Positions 49,338 through 59,014 of a stretch of 64,000 bases of DNA are shown here, one piece after another (within the stretch, counting starts at the first letter, position 1; the number at the start of each line of letters is the position of its first letter). The position numbers were made by a program, and so were the translations under genes. Origin of the DNA: Proteus vulgaris (GTDB lineage: Bacteria; Pseudomonadota; Gammaproteobacteria; Enterobacterales; Enterobacteriaceae); the NCBI RefSeq assembly GCF_016239305.1, contig NZ_JAEHOQ010000002.1, positions 205,210 through 269,209 of the forward strand, given 5' to 3'. The notes under the pieces are model-generated. The model saw only the letters and a program-made list of their open reading frames with translations. It did no database searches and was not told the DNA's origin.

Positions 49338-50528
49338 ATGAGAAAACTTAACCCCTACTTTGGTGAATTTGGTGGCCAATATGTACCTGAAATCTTAATT
49401 CCAGCATTGGATCAACTCGAACAAGCTTTTATTGATGCACAAAACGATCCGTCATTTCAGCAAGAATTCCAAGATTTACTAAAAAATTATGCAGGTAGAC
49501 CAACAGCATTAACCCTTTGCCGTAATTTAACAGAAGGCACGCGAACTCGTTTATATCTAAAACGCGAAGATTTATTGCATGGTGGCGCTCATAAAACTAA
49601 CCAAGTATTAGGTCAAGCATTACTGGCGAAACGTATGGGTAAAACCGAAATTATTGCAGAAACGGGGGCTGGTCAACATGGTGTCGCAACCGCTTTAGCT
49701 TGTGCACTGCTCAATATGAAATGTCGCATCTACATGGGTGCAAAAGACGTTGAACGTCAATCCCCTAACGTCTTTCGTATGCGTTTAATGGGGGCTGAAG
49801 TTATTCCCGTTCATAGTGGTTCATCTACCTTAAAAGATGCCTGTAATGAGGCATTGCGTGACTGGTCTGGTTGTTACGATCGCGCGCACTACTTATTAGG
49901 AACTGCAGCAGGTCCTCACCCTTATCCAACAATTGTCCGTGAGTTTCAACGTATGATTGGTGATGAAGCCAAAACACAAATTCTAGAGCGTGAAGGTCGT
50001 CTACCTGATGCTGCTATCGCTTGTATTGGCGGAGGTTCTAACGCTATCGGTTTATTTGCTTCATTTATTCCTGAAACATCAGTGCAATTGATTGGTGTTG
50101 AACCTGCGGGGAAAGGTATTGAAACAGGTGAACATGGCGCACCACTGAAACACGGTAAATTAGGGATCTATTTTGGGATGAAATCCCCTATTATGCAAAC
50201 AGATGAAGGACAAATTGAAGAATCTTATTCAATTTCAGCGGGTCTTGATTTCCCATCAGTTGGGCCACAACACGCACATTTAAATAGTATTGGTCGTGCC
50301 GATTATGTTTCAGTTACCGATGATGAAGCAATAGAAGCATTTAAAGCACTTTCTCGCCGAGAAGGGATTATTCCAGCATTAGAATCTTCTCATGCTCTAG
50401 CTTACGCACTTAAATTAATTGCACAAAATCCTGATAAAGAGCAATTGTTGATTGTGAACTTATCAGGACGTGGCGATAAAGACATTTTTACTGTAAACGA
50501 CATTTTAGCAGCGAGAGGAGAAATCTAA
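49338..50528 (+). CDS. trpB: Tryptophan synthase beta chain
   Basis: Joins indole and serine using pyridoxal phosphate. 396 residues (E. coli 397). PLP lysine in [17 protein letters not shown] near residue 87, phosphate loop [12 protein letters not shown] near 230, and [15 protein letters not shown] near 110. [14 protein letters not shown] at the N-terminus is diagnostic. A GGATGA ribosome site precedes it. The stop overlaps the trpA start by one base. Confidence 0.98.
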   Translation: MRKLNPYFGEFGGQYVPEILIPALDQLEQAFIDAQNDPSFQQEFQDLLKNYAGRPTALTLCRNLTEGTRTRLYLKREDLLHGGAHKTNQVLGQALLAKRMGKTEIIAETGAGQHGVATALACALLNMKCRIYMGAKDVERQSPNVFRMRLMGAEVIPVHSGSSTLKDACNEALRDWSGCYDRAHYLLGTAAGPHPYPTIVREFQRMIGDEAKTQILEREGRLPDAAIACIGGGSNAIGLFASFIPETSVQLIGVEPAGKGIETGEHGAPLKHGKLGIYFGMKSPIMQTDEGQIEESYSISAGLDFPSVGPQHAHLNSIGRADYVSVTDDEAIEAFKALSRREGIIPALESSHALAYALKLIAQNPDKEQLLIVNLSGRGDKDIFTVNDILAARGEI

Positions 50529-51334
50529 TGAGCCGTTATCAAAACTGCTTTGATACATTGACACAAAAACAACAAGGTGCATTTGTTCCCTTTGTAACAT
50601 TAGGTGATCCGTCTCCTGAACTGTCATTACAAATTATTGATGCATTAATTGAAGGTGGCGCAGATGCTTTAGAGATTGGTATTCCCTTTTCAGATCCTCT
50701 TGCAGATGGTCCTACTATTCAAGGTGCTAATTTACGTGCTCTCAATGTTGGTGTAACACCCACTGATTGCTTTGCTCTATTAACCAATGTACGTAAGAAA
50801 TATCCTAATATTCCTATTGGTCTATTAGTTTATGCCAACCTTGTTTTTAGTAATGGTATTGATAACTTTTATGATAAATGCCAACAAGCGGGTGTCGATT
50901 CTGTCTTAATTGGTGATGTACCTTTACGTGAATCAAAAGAGTTCCGTGAAGCTGCTCAGCGAGCGAATATCGATCCTATCTTTATTTGCCCGCCTAATGC
51001 TGATGATGAGCTTCTACAAGAATTAGCCATCTCAGGTAAAGGCTATACCTATTTACTCTCAAGAGCGGGCGTAACAGGAACAGATAAACGTGCTCAACAA
51101 TCGCTAACGCACCTTACTGATAAATTAAAAACTTATCATGCACCACCTGCATTACAAGGATTTGGTATTTCAGAGCCAAAACAAGTCAAAGAGGCTATTG
51201 CAAATGGTGCTGCAGGTGCTATTTCAGGATCTGCCGTTGTACAAATTATTGAGAAAAATCTTCATCAGCCTGAAGTGATGCTTAAAGCACTTACTCAATT
51301 TGTCAAAGAAATGAAAGCAGCTACACTCGCTTAA
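50528..51334 (+). CDS. trpA: Tryptophan synthase alpha chain
   Basis: Cleaves indole-3-glycerol phosphate and channels indole to TrpB. 268 residues, the same as E. coli. Catalytic glutamate and aspartate in [21 protein letters not shown] (near residue 45-65), loop 6 [14 protein letters not shown] near 177-190, and phosphate site [15 protein letters not shown] near 228. Last gene of the operon. Translationally coupled to trpB through TAATG. Confidence 0.98.
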   Translation: MSRYQNCFDTLTQKQQGAFVPFVTLGDPSPELSLQIIDALIEGGADALEIGIPFSDPLADGPTIQGANLRALNVGVTPTDCFALLTNVRKKYPNIPIGLLVYANLVFSNGIDNFYDKCQQAGVDSVLIGDVPLRESKEFREAAQRANIDPIFICPPNADDELLQELAISGKGYTYLLSRAGVTGTDKRAQQSLTHLTDKLKTYHAPPALQGFGISEPKQVKEAIANGAAGAISGSAVVQIIEKNLHQPEVMLKALTQFVKEMKAATLA

Positions 51335-51345
51335 CTATCATATTC

Positions 51346-51388
51346 AATCCGCTTTAGGAGAATAGTTTACTATTTTTCTAAGCGGATT
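51346..51388 (+). terminator. Hairpin after trpA, possible terminator
   Basis: AATCCGCTT and AAGCGGATT pair around an imperfect inner stem. There is no strong T-run after it, so termination may need Rho. Confidence 0.45.
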
Positions 51389-51610
51389 ACTCTTAATTCA
51401 TCATTTATTGACTCACGCTTTTGAAGGCCTATTTTGGGGCTTAGCCCGCATGAAATGGCTTAATCTCTCTTTTTTTCCATTTAAAGTAACATAATCAATA
51501 TCTATAAAAAATTTGGCAATATTTTATTTTTTGCACATACTTTATAAAGTGCTTTATGTTTTTTTTTCAAAAATACTCAATCAATTACGCAATGTATAAG
51601 GAGTTTGATA

Positions 51611-51925
51611 ATGAAACTATGGGCAAAAATCTCTGCTGTGATGGCAGCATTACTGATGGCATTTACGTTGTCTGCATGTTCTCCAACTGCAACGTCAGAA
51701 GGTACTGGGGGTTATTTTGATGACTCCGTGATCACCACCAAAGTTAAAACAGCACTAATCGGTGAAAAAAATCTTAATTCAACACAAATTAGTGTTGAAA
51801 CTTTTAAAGGTAAAGTTCAATTAAGTGGTTTCGTCTCTTCTCAAGCGGATGCTAATCGAGCCATTGAAACAACACGCAAAGTTACAGGTGTAAAAGGCGT
51901 TATTAACTCAATGGTTGTTCGCTGA
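51611..51925 (+). CDS. BON-domain lipoprotein
   Basis: 104 residues from the ATG at 51611, placed nine bases after AAGGAG; a TTG six bases earlier is unlikely. The signal peptide ends in the lipobox LSAC (Cys near residue 23), followed by Ser, which suggests sorting to the outer membrane. The mature part is a single BON domain (DDSVITTKVKTALIGEKNLN ... VQLSGFVSSQADANRAIETT ... GVKGVINSM), the phospholipid-binding fold seen in OsmY and DolP. Probably a periplasmic envelope-stress protein. Own terminator. Confidence 0.85.
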   Translation: MKLWAKISAVMAALLMAFTLSACSPTATSEGTGGYFDDSVITTKVKTALIGEKNLNSTQISVETFKGKVQLSGFVSSQADANRAIETTRKVTGVKGVINSMVVR

Positions 51926-51964
51926 TCTCCTTTTTATTCTAGTCTTCCTTTAGCTTTACTTTTT

Positions 51965-51988
51965 AGACCACCCCGGTGGTCTTTTTTC
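51965..51988 (+). terminator. Intrinsic terminator after the BON lipoprotein gene
   Basis: AGACCACC and GGTGGTCT stem with a very short loop, followed by T6. Confidence 0.9.
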
Positions 51989-52537
51989 ATTTATGAGTCT
52001 ATGTTTATTTGTACGGTTTATCATAATGCAGATCAAATTTTGCAAAAACTCAGATCAATCAAAAATAGCCTGTTTTTACCTCTCTCTAAAAATAGCTCAT
52101 AAAAAGAGCAAAACAAAAGAATACCTAATCATTTTGCGTTCAGAAACTAACCTGTCAGTTATTATCAGTATGACACCTTATTAACCCCTTTTATTTCTCT
52201 ATTAATTTTATCTATCCATTGATAGATAAAGCACTTTTACTAAAACCAAATATAAAGGTATATTTTAAATACACCTATAAAACACTAAGTTTTATCGATT
52301 ACAGTATTATTTATTACTAATAAATAAAAATAAATAATTTTCATTTTATTAATAGCAAAACTTTAAGATGCATACAAAATACATCTTAAAAAGCATTTAA
52401 ATATTAAATGTTTCTTTTTAAATACATCTTTATTTATTTAATATTATTTAAAAACGACTCTTATTTTAAGTATTAATAATAAAATAGTATTTTTTGATTA
52501 TCTAAAAATGAGAATTGCATTGTAAATTTAAATCATA
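51989..52537. other. Extremely AT-rich intergenic region
   Basis: About 550 bp between the BON gene terminator and the ompW terminator. The 52190-52500 part is almost only A and T. A 63-codon frame at 51993-52184 lacks a ribosome site and a recognisable product. I see no feature; H-NS binding would be expected for such composition. Confidence 0.4.
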
Positions 52538-52566
52538 AAAAAAGCGAAGATAAACTTCGCTTTTCA
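52538..52566 (-). terminator. Intrinsic terminator after ompW
   Basis: AAAAGCGAAG and CTTCGCTTTT stem. Read on the reverse strand it ends in a T-run. Confidence 0.88.
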
Positions 52567-52596
52567 TTATGAGATATTCTTTTAAAGAAAGAATAA

Positions 52597-53244
52597 TTAG
52601 AAACGGTAGCCCACACCAAACATAAATACAAATGGGTCTAAGCGTGTTTTAACATCAAAGTCTTTATTAGCAACTTCACTATTGAATCTTGCTTTTGTTT
52701 CGATGTTCATCCACCAAACAGACGCATTCAGCATCCAGTTTTTATCGAGGTTATAATCTAAACCAGCCTGTGCTGCAAAGCCCCATGAATCCTTAAGGTC
52801 AAGCCCATTTAAGCCTAAATCATCTACTGCTGGATTATTATTGAATTTTTCATCAAAGAACGTGGTAAAGTTAAGACCTGCACCTAAATAAGGACGTAGT
52901 TTATCTTCACCATTACCGAAGTAATATTGAGCCATTAATGTTGGTGGTAAATGTTTAACTTTTGCAATTTCACCCACTCCACTTAATGAAATTTTATGCT
53001 CAAAAGGTGTTGCTGCTAATAATTCAACACCAATATTATCGGTGATCATATACCCAAAGGTTAAACCCAATTGGGTATTATTATTTACTCCAAAATGGTC
53101 GCCACCTAATATTGCATCAGAGCCTGCATTAGGGCGAACAGTTGCAGTACCTGCACGGAATAAGAAATCACCCGCTTGGTGAGCGAAAGAAATAGAAGGC
53201 GCAAGAGTTGCAGCCGCTAAAATAAGCGCAGAAAGTTTTTTCAT
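52597..53244 (-). CDS. ompW: Outer membrane protein OmpW
   Basis: Eight-stranded beta-barrel with a hydrophobic lateral channel. 215 residues with a signal peptide (about 1-21, ending ISFAH). The mature part has alternating barrel strands (GDFLFRAGTATVRP, NTQLGLTFGYMITDNIGVELLAATPF, PTLMAQYYFG, RPYLGAGLNFTTFF) and the C-terminal phenylalanine (VGYRF) needed for BAM insertion. A perfect FNR site lies 150 bp upstream, consistent with reported FNR control of ompW in enterobacteria. Confidence 0.95.
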   Translation of the reverse strand: MKKLSALILAAATLAPSISFAHQAGDFLFRAGTATVRPNAGSDAILGGDHFGVNNNTQLGLTFGYMITDNIGVELLAATPFEHKISLSGVGEIAKVKHLPPTLMAQYYFGNGEDKLRPYLGAGLNFTTFFDEKFNNNPAVDDLGLNGLDLKDSWGFAAQAGLDYNLDKNWMLNASVWWMNIETKARFNSEVANKDFDVKTRLDPFVFMFGVGYRF

Positions 53245-53677
53245 TATTTAACCCATTCCTGTAATAAGTAAAATCTCCGCTAAAAATATAACCATTTATT
53301 GATAATTATGATCTAATACCGATCACAACTTTGGAATTATTTTTGCAGAAAGTGTTATTTCTCTTTTTATTATTTATCAATACAATTATTTATAATTGAT
53401 CCACATCAAATTACCCATTAATACAATTTTTTCTTATAATTAATTTTATTGTTAGCAATATTTTTTGAATAAAAAACATCCTAAAAAGACATATTTAAAA
53501 ATAAGGTTGTTTTTGTGTTAATATAATGTTTATTTTTATTTAAATAATGAATGTACAGCGACTATGAGTATCAAGAAATAAGCTTAGTAAGCGGTTTGAT
53601 AGAAAATATCCCTTTTTGCTGTTGTAAAAGGTACAATAGCGCGCATTGACACAGTCTATTTTTATAGGAGCAGTTTC
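53245..53677. other. Divergent promoter region ompW-yciC
   Basis: 433 bp, AT-rich. It contains a perfect FNR site at 53396-53409 and, nearer to yciC, a TTGACA at 53645-53650. No gene seen. Confidence 0.5.
53396..53409. promoter_or_regulatory. FNR-binding site upstream of ompW
   Basis: TTGATCCACATCAA is the exact FNR consensus TTGAT-N4-ATCAA, 152 bp before the ompW start codon. In E. coli and Salmonella ompW is reported to be under FNR control, so oxygen-dependent regulation is likely. Confidence 0.65.
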
Positions 53678-54451
53678 ATGCCTACCACGGCACGCACAAT
53701 CTACCGAGACAGTCTGAATTTTTATAAGAATGAACGACGTAGCATTGTTACCCTTTCCGCTATCCTTGCTATTGTTTTAGCGATAGTTCATGTCTTAATT
53801 GGCCCTAATCCTCAAGAGTATCAATTGATGATTGAATTTGTGGCTAATTTTAAAAATACACAGCTTTCTTCTGCTTCTCCTGCCGAGTTAGAAGCAATGT
53901 CAAACAGTGTCGTGGGTATTGCCAAAAAAGTGTTATCACTGTATGCATTTGAAACATTACAGCAAAGCATCTTGGTTCTTACCTTATTGATGTTCGCCAT
54001 GGCAATCTCTGCGGGTCACAATGTCACCCTAGGACAAACATTTAATGCCTGTTTACCTCGCTTACCCAAAATGTTTTTACTGATTGTCCTGTGCTCTATT
54101 TTAATTAGCGCCGGTTTTATGGTGATGATTATTCCTGGCATCATTTTACTCATCGGTTTTGCATTAGCACCGGTTGTTTTAGTGCGCCAACAAAATATGG
54201 GAAGTGCAATACGTTTAGGTTGGAAAATTGGGTTTAGCGAATCTGGTTCACTTATTCCTGCTTTAGGCATTTGGATCTTATTGCAGTTTGGTATTGGTTT
54301 TGTGAGTAATCTTACGATCCAACTGCCTGGTCTTGTCCATAATTTCTTATTCTATCTTCTGAAAAATATGGCTTCAGCGTGGATGATTATTTACCTATTT
54401 CGTTTGTTTATGTTGGTTGAGAACAAATACACGACACAACAAACGCGTTAA
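53678..54451 (+). CDS. yciC: YciC, UPF0259 inner-membrane protein
   Basis: 257 residues with about six hydrophobic helices. The opening MPTTARTIYRDSLNFYKNER, the central LPKMFLLIVLCSILISAGFMV and PGIILLIGFALAPVVLVRQQ match the YciC family (E. coli 247 aa). The function is unknown. GGAGC before the ATG is a plausible ribosome site. It lies between ompW and the yciB region as in E. coli, but a SulP transporter gene intervenes before yciB. Confidence 0.92.
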   Translation: MPTTARTIYRDSLNFYKNERRSIVTLSAILAIVLAIVHVLIGPNPQEYQLMIEFVANFKNTQLSSASPAELEAMSNSVVGIAKKVLSLYAFETLQQSILVLTLLMFAMAISAGHNVTLGQTFNACLPRLPKMFLLIVLCSILISAGFMVMIIPGIILLIGFALAPVVLVRQQNMGSAIRLGWKIGFSESGSLIPALGIWILLQFGIGFVSNLTIQLPGLVHNFLFYLLKNMASAWMIIYLFRLFMLVENKYTTQQTR

Positions 54452-54487
54452 TTTATTCAATATACAACTACTCACAAAATTTACCGA

Positions 54488-54531
54488 TAAAAAATCCCGT
54501 GTATAAGCTAACGACTTATCACGGGATTTTA
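54488..54531. terminator. Bidirectional terminator between yciC and the SulP gene
   Basis: AAAATCCCGTG and CACGGGATTTT enclose a second small stem, with A and T runs on both flanks, between convergent genes. Confidence 0.85.
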
Positions 54532-54571
54532 CTTTTTATTCATCACCACTCGTAAAACTTAACCAGTATAC

Positions 54572-56365
54572 TTAACGTGTTGATGTATGCCCTTCTGATA
54601 TCAACGCTTCGTTATCCTCAGCTTCTTGTTTTAGAGCCTCTTTTCTTGCTTCTTTTTGCTTCTCTTTAATTTGCTGTCGGCTTTGATACAGTCGGATCAC
54701 AAAATAGAGGTCGGGGGCAATAATTAAATCATCTTCATTGAGCGAAATTTTGTTACGTTCAATCCAACGATTTAATTCTGTTCTACGGCCAGCTAAAACC
54801 AATTTCACGCCTTTTATTCGCAACTCGCGTATTAACTCATCAATAGCAGCAAACACGCTAACATCGTCATAAGTAAAGCTTACAGCCGCATCTACCGCTA
54901 ACCATGCTGGTCGTTGAGGTGCGCTATCAACAAGCTGAAGTACCCGTTTTTTAAAATAACCCACATTAAAATAAGTCAGCGGTGAATTAAACCGGTACAT
55001 CATTAAACCATCAATAGGCTCAATACCATTGTCTTTATTCATTGAGTGAACCATACCCTGTTCATCAACGCCCAATAATTGATCGCTCGGTCGAAAAACA
55101 ATACGTAAAAATTGTAGCAAACCTAATAAAACGGCAAAGCCGATACCATTAATTAGCCCTGCCAATAACACGGCTAATAATGTAAAAGATGCCAATGTAA
55201 ATGCTTGTTTATTACGCTTACGATAAGACCAAATATGACGGATACTCAGTAAAGACCATGAAGAAACAATTAATACTATTCCTAGTGAAGATAATGGAAT
55301 ATAGGCGAGAAAATCGGTCATAAATAACAACACAAGCAAAATCACCAACGCTGCAATAATAGAAACTAACTGCGTTTTACCACCGACAGAATCATTGACT
55401 GCAGTACGGCTACTTGCTGCACTTACCGCAAATCCTTGAGACAAAGCCGATGCAATATTTGCAATACCTAACGCTTTTAACTCTTGGTCTGCATCGACAT
55501 CATAACCGTTCTTACTGGCAAAGCTACGGGCGGTCATCATAAAACTAACGAAGCTAATAACCGCCAAGTTTATAGATGGAACTAACAATTCTCGCAAGAC
55601 ACCAGGATGAAATCCTGCCATGGATACAACAGGTAAAAATAGATCAACATTTCCTGCATCTTTATCTACGATAGCAATACCAAAGCTTGCTAAATCAAAT
55701 TGCCAACTTAAATAAGTCATCACGACCATAGCAATTAAGGGAGCAGGCCATCGACTACGAAAATAACGAATACCTAATAATAATGCTAATGTTATCGCAG
55801 ACATTAACAGGGTGGGTAAATGTGCATCCATTAATCGAAACGGAACTTCAATTAATTTTTCAATTAGGTGATCGGGAGAGGTATCAAAACCAAATACTTT
55901 ACTGATCTGTCCAACCATAATGGTGATCGCAACACCATTTAAAAGCCCTTGCAAAATAGGCCGAGACAGAAAGTCAGTAAAAGCCCCTAACCGAAAATGG
56001 CTAGCTAAAATACACCAAAACCCCGTCATTGCCGTCATAATAATCGCAAGTTGCCATCTAGCATTCTCATCACCAGCTGATAATGGAATAACAGCGGCGG
56101 CAATAACTGCACAAGTTGCTGCATCAGGCCCTGTAATTAGCTGACGCGATGTGCCAAATAACGCATAAATAATCATCGGAAAAATACAGGCATATAATCC
56201 AACAATCGCGTTAATCCCTAATAATTCGGTATAAGCAATTGCAACAGGCAATGCAACGGCAGCAACAGAAAGCCCTGCTTTTAAGTCATAGCCAAAATAA
56301 TCACGCTTATAATTAAATAATAAGCCTAATCCTGGCATCCATTTTATTATTCTTTTTCCGTTCAT
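54572..56365 (-). CDS. SulP-family anion transporter with STAS domain
   Basis: 597 residues. Membrane domain of 12-14 helices: DLKAGLSVAAVALPVAIAYTELLG near residue 27, GTSRQLITGPDAATCAVIAA near 71, SAASSRTAVNDSVGGKTQLV near 315. A C-terminal cytoplasmic STAS domain (about 435-550: DGLMMYRFNSPLTYFNVGYF ... VDAAVSFTYDDVSVFAAIDE) follows, and the tail is charged. SulP proteins carry sulfate, bicarbonate, chloride or dicarboxylates; the substrate here cannot be read. It is clearly different from E. coli DauA (YchM). Inserted between yciC and yciB. Confidence 0.9.
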   Translation of the reverse strand: MNGKRIIKWMPGLGLLFNYKRDYFGYDLKAGLSVAAVALPVAIAYTELLGINAIVGLYACIFPMIIYALFGTSRQLITGPDAATCAVIAAAVIPLSAGDENARWQLAIIMTAMTGFWCILASHFRLGAFTDFLSRPILQGLLNGVAITIMVGQISKVFGFDTSPDHLIEKLIEVPFRLMDAHLPTLLMSAITLALLLGIRYFRSRWPAPLIAMVVMTYLSWQFDLASFGIAIVDKDAGNVDLFLPVVSMAGFHPGVLRELLVPSINLAVISFVSFMMTARSFASKNGYDVDADQELKALGIANIASALSQGFAVSAASSRTAVNDSVGGKTQLVSIIAALVILLVLLFMTDFLAYIPLSSLGIVLIVSSWSLLSIRHIWSYRKRNKQAFTLASFTLLAVLLAGLINGIGFAVLLGLLQFLRIVFRPSDQLLGVDEQGMVHSMNKDNGIEPIDGLMMYRFNSPLTYFNVGYFKKRVLQLVDSAPQRPAWLAVDAAVSFTYDDVSVFAAIDELIRELRIKGVKLVLAGRRTELNRWIERNKISLNEDDLIIAPDLYFVIRLYQSRQQIKEKQKEARKEALKQEAEDNEALISEGHTSTR

Positions 56366-56673
56366 TGATTTCCTCTTATCAGAAATACTTTTTTATTTAT
56401 GCATTCATCAAAAAGTGGCAATAATGTTGATGAGCTACTGAATCATATACTAGAGTGATATTTAAATCCTCTTTCATAATTCAAGCTTTAATTTTAACTC
56501 TCTCTAAATACAATTATGTTGATTTTTCATTAAGTTATTTCAGAGGAAAACAGTGTTTTTTATATAAATCAGCACTTCATAATTAAAGATATGCAATTGT
56601 TTACCCATTTTATGTCGCTTTGCATTAGAATAGCTTAGTTTATGAATTTAATTACCATAGGTTCCTATTTGTT
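56366..56673. other. Divergent intergenic region SulP gene-yciB
   Basis: 308 bp, AT-rich, with the promoters of two divergent genes. No specific operator recognised. Confidence 0.35.
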
Positions 56674-57327
56674 ATGAAAAATGGCTGGCTTAAGCAATTA
56701 CTTGATTTCGCTCCACTATTAGTGTTTTTTATCTTCTATAAATGGCAAGATATTTTCTATGCTTCAGGTGCATTAATTGTCGCGACGTGGATTTCAGTCG
56801 GCTTGACGTGGCTTATTTTCCATAAAGTTGAAAAAGCACCACTCATTACGGCTATTGTTGTCACTATTTTTGGCTCATTAACTATCTTCTTCCATTCTGC
56901 TGATTTTATTAAATGGAAAGTGACGGCTATTTATGCCATTTTTGCCATCGTTTTAATTGGTATGCAGTTATTTACACCAAAAACGCTAATGGAAAGAATG
57001 TTAGGCAAAGAGCTTGCTATGCCACCGGCTAATTGGAAAAAAGTAAATATAGCTTGGGTGATTTTCTTTTTTGCTTGTGCCTTAGGTAATATCTACGTGG
57101 CATTCTCTTTACCAGAAGAAACTTGGGTTAATTTTAAAGTCTTCGGTTTAACCATTTTGACCTTTATCTTTACTATCGCCAGTGTGGTTTATATCTGGAA
57201 TAATCGTTTACCAGAAGAACAAACTGAAGAAGAAAACACAAAAAATGGTGAACACGTATTATCAGATGATATGTCAAAACAAGCATCTAAATCGACATCA
57301 CACGATGTTCATACTAAATCGGAATGA
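56674..57327 (+). CDS. yciB: YciB, inner-membrane septation/elongation protein
   Basis: Formerly IspZ or intracellular septation protein A. 217 residues with five membrane helices over the first 180 (KQLLDFAPLLVFFIFYKWQD, FGSLTIFFHSADFIKWKVT, ANWKKVNIAWVIFFFACALGN, WVNFKVFGLTILTFIFT). E. coli YciB is 179 aa. This copy has a polar C-terminal extension of about 38 residues rich in Glu, Asn, Ser and Lys. E. coli YciB interacts with elongation and division proteins and, with DcrB, affects membrane homeostasis. yciA follows, as in E. coli. Confidence 0.93.
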   Translation: MKNGWLKQLLDFAPLLVFFIFYKWQDIFYASGALIVATWISVGLTWLIFHKVEKAPLITAIVVTIFGSLTIFFHSADFIKWKVTAIYAIFAIVLIGMQLFTPKTLMERMLGKELAMPPANWKKVNIAWVIFFFACALGNIYVAFSLPEETWVNFKVFGLTILTFIFTIASVVYIWNNRLPEEQTEEENTKNGEHVLSDDMSKQASKSTSHDVHTKSE

Positions 57328-57429
57328 TCATTTTATTTTATTGGGAGATATGTGCTCGTCATAATTTGACTTTAAATTGATGCGTAGATATCTCCTTAGT
57401 TTCAACATTTTATAAATATTATATTTCCC

Positions 57430-57861
57430 ATGACTGAACAACAATCTTTGCCTAATGGTGAGCTCGTTTTACGCACCCTTGCCATGCCTGCTGATACTAA
57501 CGCCAATGGTGATATTTTCGGTGGCTGGTTAATGTCTCAAATGGACATTGGTGGTGCAATTTTAGCAAAAGAAATTGCGTTAGGTCGTGTCGTTACTGTA
57601 AGCGTAACAGGCATTACCTTTCTTAAACCTGTTGCTGTTGGCGATGTCGTCTGTTGCTATGCGCGTTGCTTAAAAACAGGTAACTCTTCAATTACTGTTA
57701 ATATTGAAGTCTGGGTTAAGAAAGTCGCCACAGAACCTGTAGGCCAACGCTATCGTGCAACAGAGGCCGTATTTACCTATGTTGCCGTCGATGAGAACAA
57801 TTCAGCTCGTCGCTTACCTGAAGGTAAAGCACACTTCACGCTAACAAGTACAATGGAATAA
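57430..57861 (+). CDS. yciA: YciA, acyl-CoA thioesterase
   Basis: 143 residues, hot-dog fold hexamer family that hydrolyses a broad range of acyl-CoAs. The motif MPADTNANGDIFGGWLMSQMDIGG (near residue 19-42) includes the catalytic aspartate, and VTVSVTGITFLKPVAVGDVV is typical. Slightly longer than E. coli YciA (132). It follows yciB on the same strand and is convergent with tonB, the conserved arrangement. Confidence 0.95.
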   Translation: MTEQQSLPNGELVLRTLAMPADTNANGDIFGGWLMSQMDIGGAILAKEIALGRVVTVSVTGITFLKPVAVGDVVCCYARCLKTGNSSITVNIEVWVKKVATEPVGQRYRATEAVFTYVAVDENNSARRLPEGKAHFTLTSTME

Positions 57862-57920
57862 AAACGCCATTACGACAATTCGATTACGACGTAGTGTGAA
57901 AGCATTAAAAGTTGAATACT

Positions 57921-57953
57921 AAAAAAGGCACTTTAATAAGTGCCTTTTATTTA
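57921..57953. terminator. Bidirectional terminator between yciA and tonB
   Basis: AAAAGGCACTT and AAGTGCCTTTT stem with A and T runs on both sides, between convergent genes. Confidence 0.88.
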
Positions 57954-58004
57954 TCGGGTATCAAATAGTGATATCACCTTGTTTAACTGCTAATTTTATA
58001 AAAA

Positions 58005-58718
58005 CTAGTTTGTTGATATTCCGGTCATTTTGAATTCAATGAGAACCACTTTTCCTTTATAAGGAATTTTTTCATAACGCCACTGGCGCATTGCTCTTTT
58101 TACTTCGCGCTCAAACACATTTTTTGGATCAGCAGAAATAATTTCTACATTATCGACTCTTCCATCCACATCAACATCAAAACGAACTTTTATTGAACCT
58201 TCTATCCCCACAGCTCGTGCACGTGGTGGGTATATAGGTAAGCCCTGACGTACTACATTAGGTACTTTACCTTCACCGCTACTTGCCACTGCAACTGGTT
58301 TTTCATCACCTTTATCACTTGGCTTTGCCGTTGGGTTAAGATTTTTAAGATCGTTACCTTTATTAACAACTAAAGGCTGTGGTCGCTCAACAGGTGGTTT
58401 CGGCTTGTCCACAGGTTTTGGCTTAGGTTTAGGTTTTGGTTCTGGTTTTTTCTCTATTGGTTTTTCGATAACAGGTTTCACATCAGGAATAGGCTCTGGT
58501 TCGGGTTCAGGTTCGACAACCGGTTCAGGCTCTGGAGGTGTGACCTCTTCAACCACAGGTTCTGGTTCGCCAGCAGGCTCATCTGCAGCAAATGCCAACA
58601 TTTGTATAGAGATAGGCTCAGGCATAACTGGCTCATCTTTTACAACATACAACATCGCTGCTGCAACAAGTGAGGCATGCAGGCAGAGTGATATGAATAC
58701 CCAAAGCTTCCAACGCAT
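58005..58718 (-). CDS. tonB: TonB, energy transducer for outer-membrane uptake
   Basis: 237 residues (E. coli 239). N-terminal transmembrane anchor (about 5-25) that contacts ExbBD. A long Pro-Glu then Pro-Lys region (EPEPVVEPEPEPEPIPDVKP and KKPEPKPKPKPKP, about 55-112) spans the periplasm. The C-terminal TonB domain (about 155-237: QGLPIYPPRARAVGIEGSIK, VDNVEIISADPKNVFEREVK, MRQWRYEK) contacts TonB boxes of receptors. A likely Fur box lies in its promoter. Confidence 0.96.
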   Translation of the reverse strand: MRWKLWVFISLCLHASLVAAAMLYVVKDEPVMPEPISIQMLAFAADEPAGEPEPVVEEVTPPEPEPVVEPEPEPEPIPDVKPVIEKPIEKKPEPKPKPKPKPVDKPKPPVERPQPLVVNKGNDLKNLNPTAKPSDKGDEKPVAVASSGEGKVPNVVRQGLPIYPPRARAVGIEGSIKVRFDVDVDGRVDNVEIISADPKNVFEREVKRAMRQWRYEKIPYKGKVVLIEFKMTGISTN

Positions 58719-58766
58719 AACTGATCTTATTTCACCTAAAGAAAAAATAATGCCCCTAGTTTAAAT

Positions 58767-58785
58767 GCAAATAGCAATCATATTC
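58767..58785 (-). promoter_or_regulatory. Probable Fur box in the tonB promoter
   Basis: On the tonB strand GAATATGATTGCTATTTGC matches the 19-bp Fur consensus at about 11 positions, in the interval where tonB promoter elements are expected (TTGAAT followed 17 bp later by TTAAAC). Iron repression of tonB is established in E. coli. Confidence 0.45.
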
Positions 58786-58831
58786 AATAAGGTTTAGCAA
58801 AATGATTGATATAAACTGTTAAAAGGTGAAA

Positions 58832-59014
58832 TTATGCGTTCCATTCTATGTGTTGAACAAACAAAAGCGCTCTGTGTTTTTTAGAAGTATCAAGTTTACG
58901 CAGTTTATAAATTCGGAAATTACGACGAGATTGCCCTTCTAACCATCGACGACGTTTACGTAATACCTGTCTCATCATTCGCCAACGTGCAACTTCATTC
59001 CTACTGTGTCTCAT
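58832..59014 (-). CDS. yciY: YciY, small basic protein
   Basis: 60 residues, very basic. The N-terminal two thirds (RHSRNEVARWRMMRQVLRKR and RWLEGQSRRNFRIYKLRK) match E. coli YciY (57 aa), which also lies beside cls. No signal or membrane segment. Function unknown; the arginine-rich composition suggests nucleic acid or membrane-surface binding, which is an inference. Confidence 0.85.
   Translation of the reverse strand: MRHSRNEVARWRMMRQVLRKRRRWLEGQSRRNFRIYKLRKLDTSKKHRALLFVQHIEWNA

Noticed and set aside
51993..52184. 63-codon frame after the BON gene
   Set aside because: No ribosome site, starts inside or after the terminator, no recognisable signal or domain; in an AT-rich gap.
53617..53634. 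TGTTGTAAAAG resembling a Ter core
   Set aside because: Position 6 is T, and the CTAA part is missing.
58405..58764. 119-codon Gly/Ser-rich frame opposite tonB
   Set aside because: Antisense shadow of the Pro-Lys/Pro-Glu repeat region of tonB.
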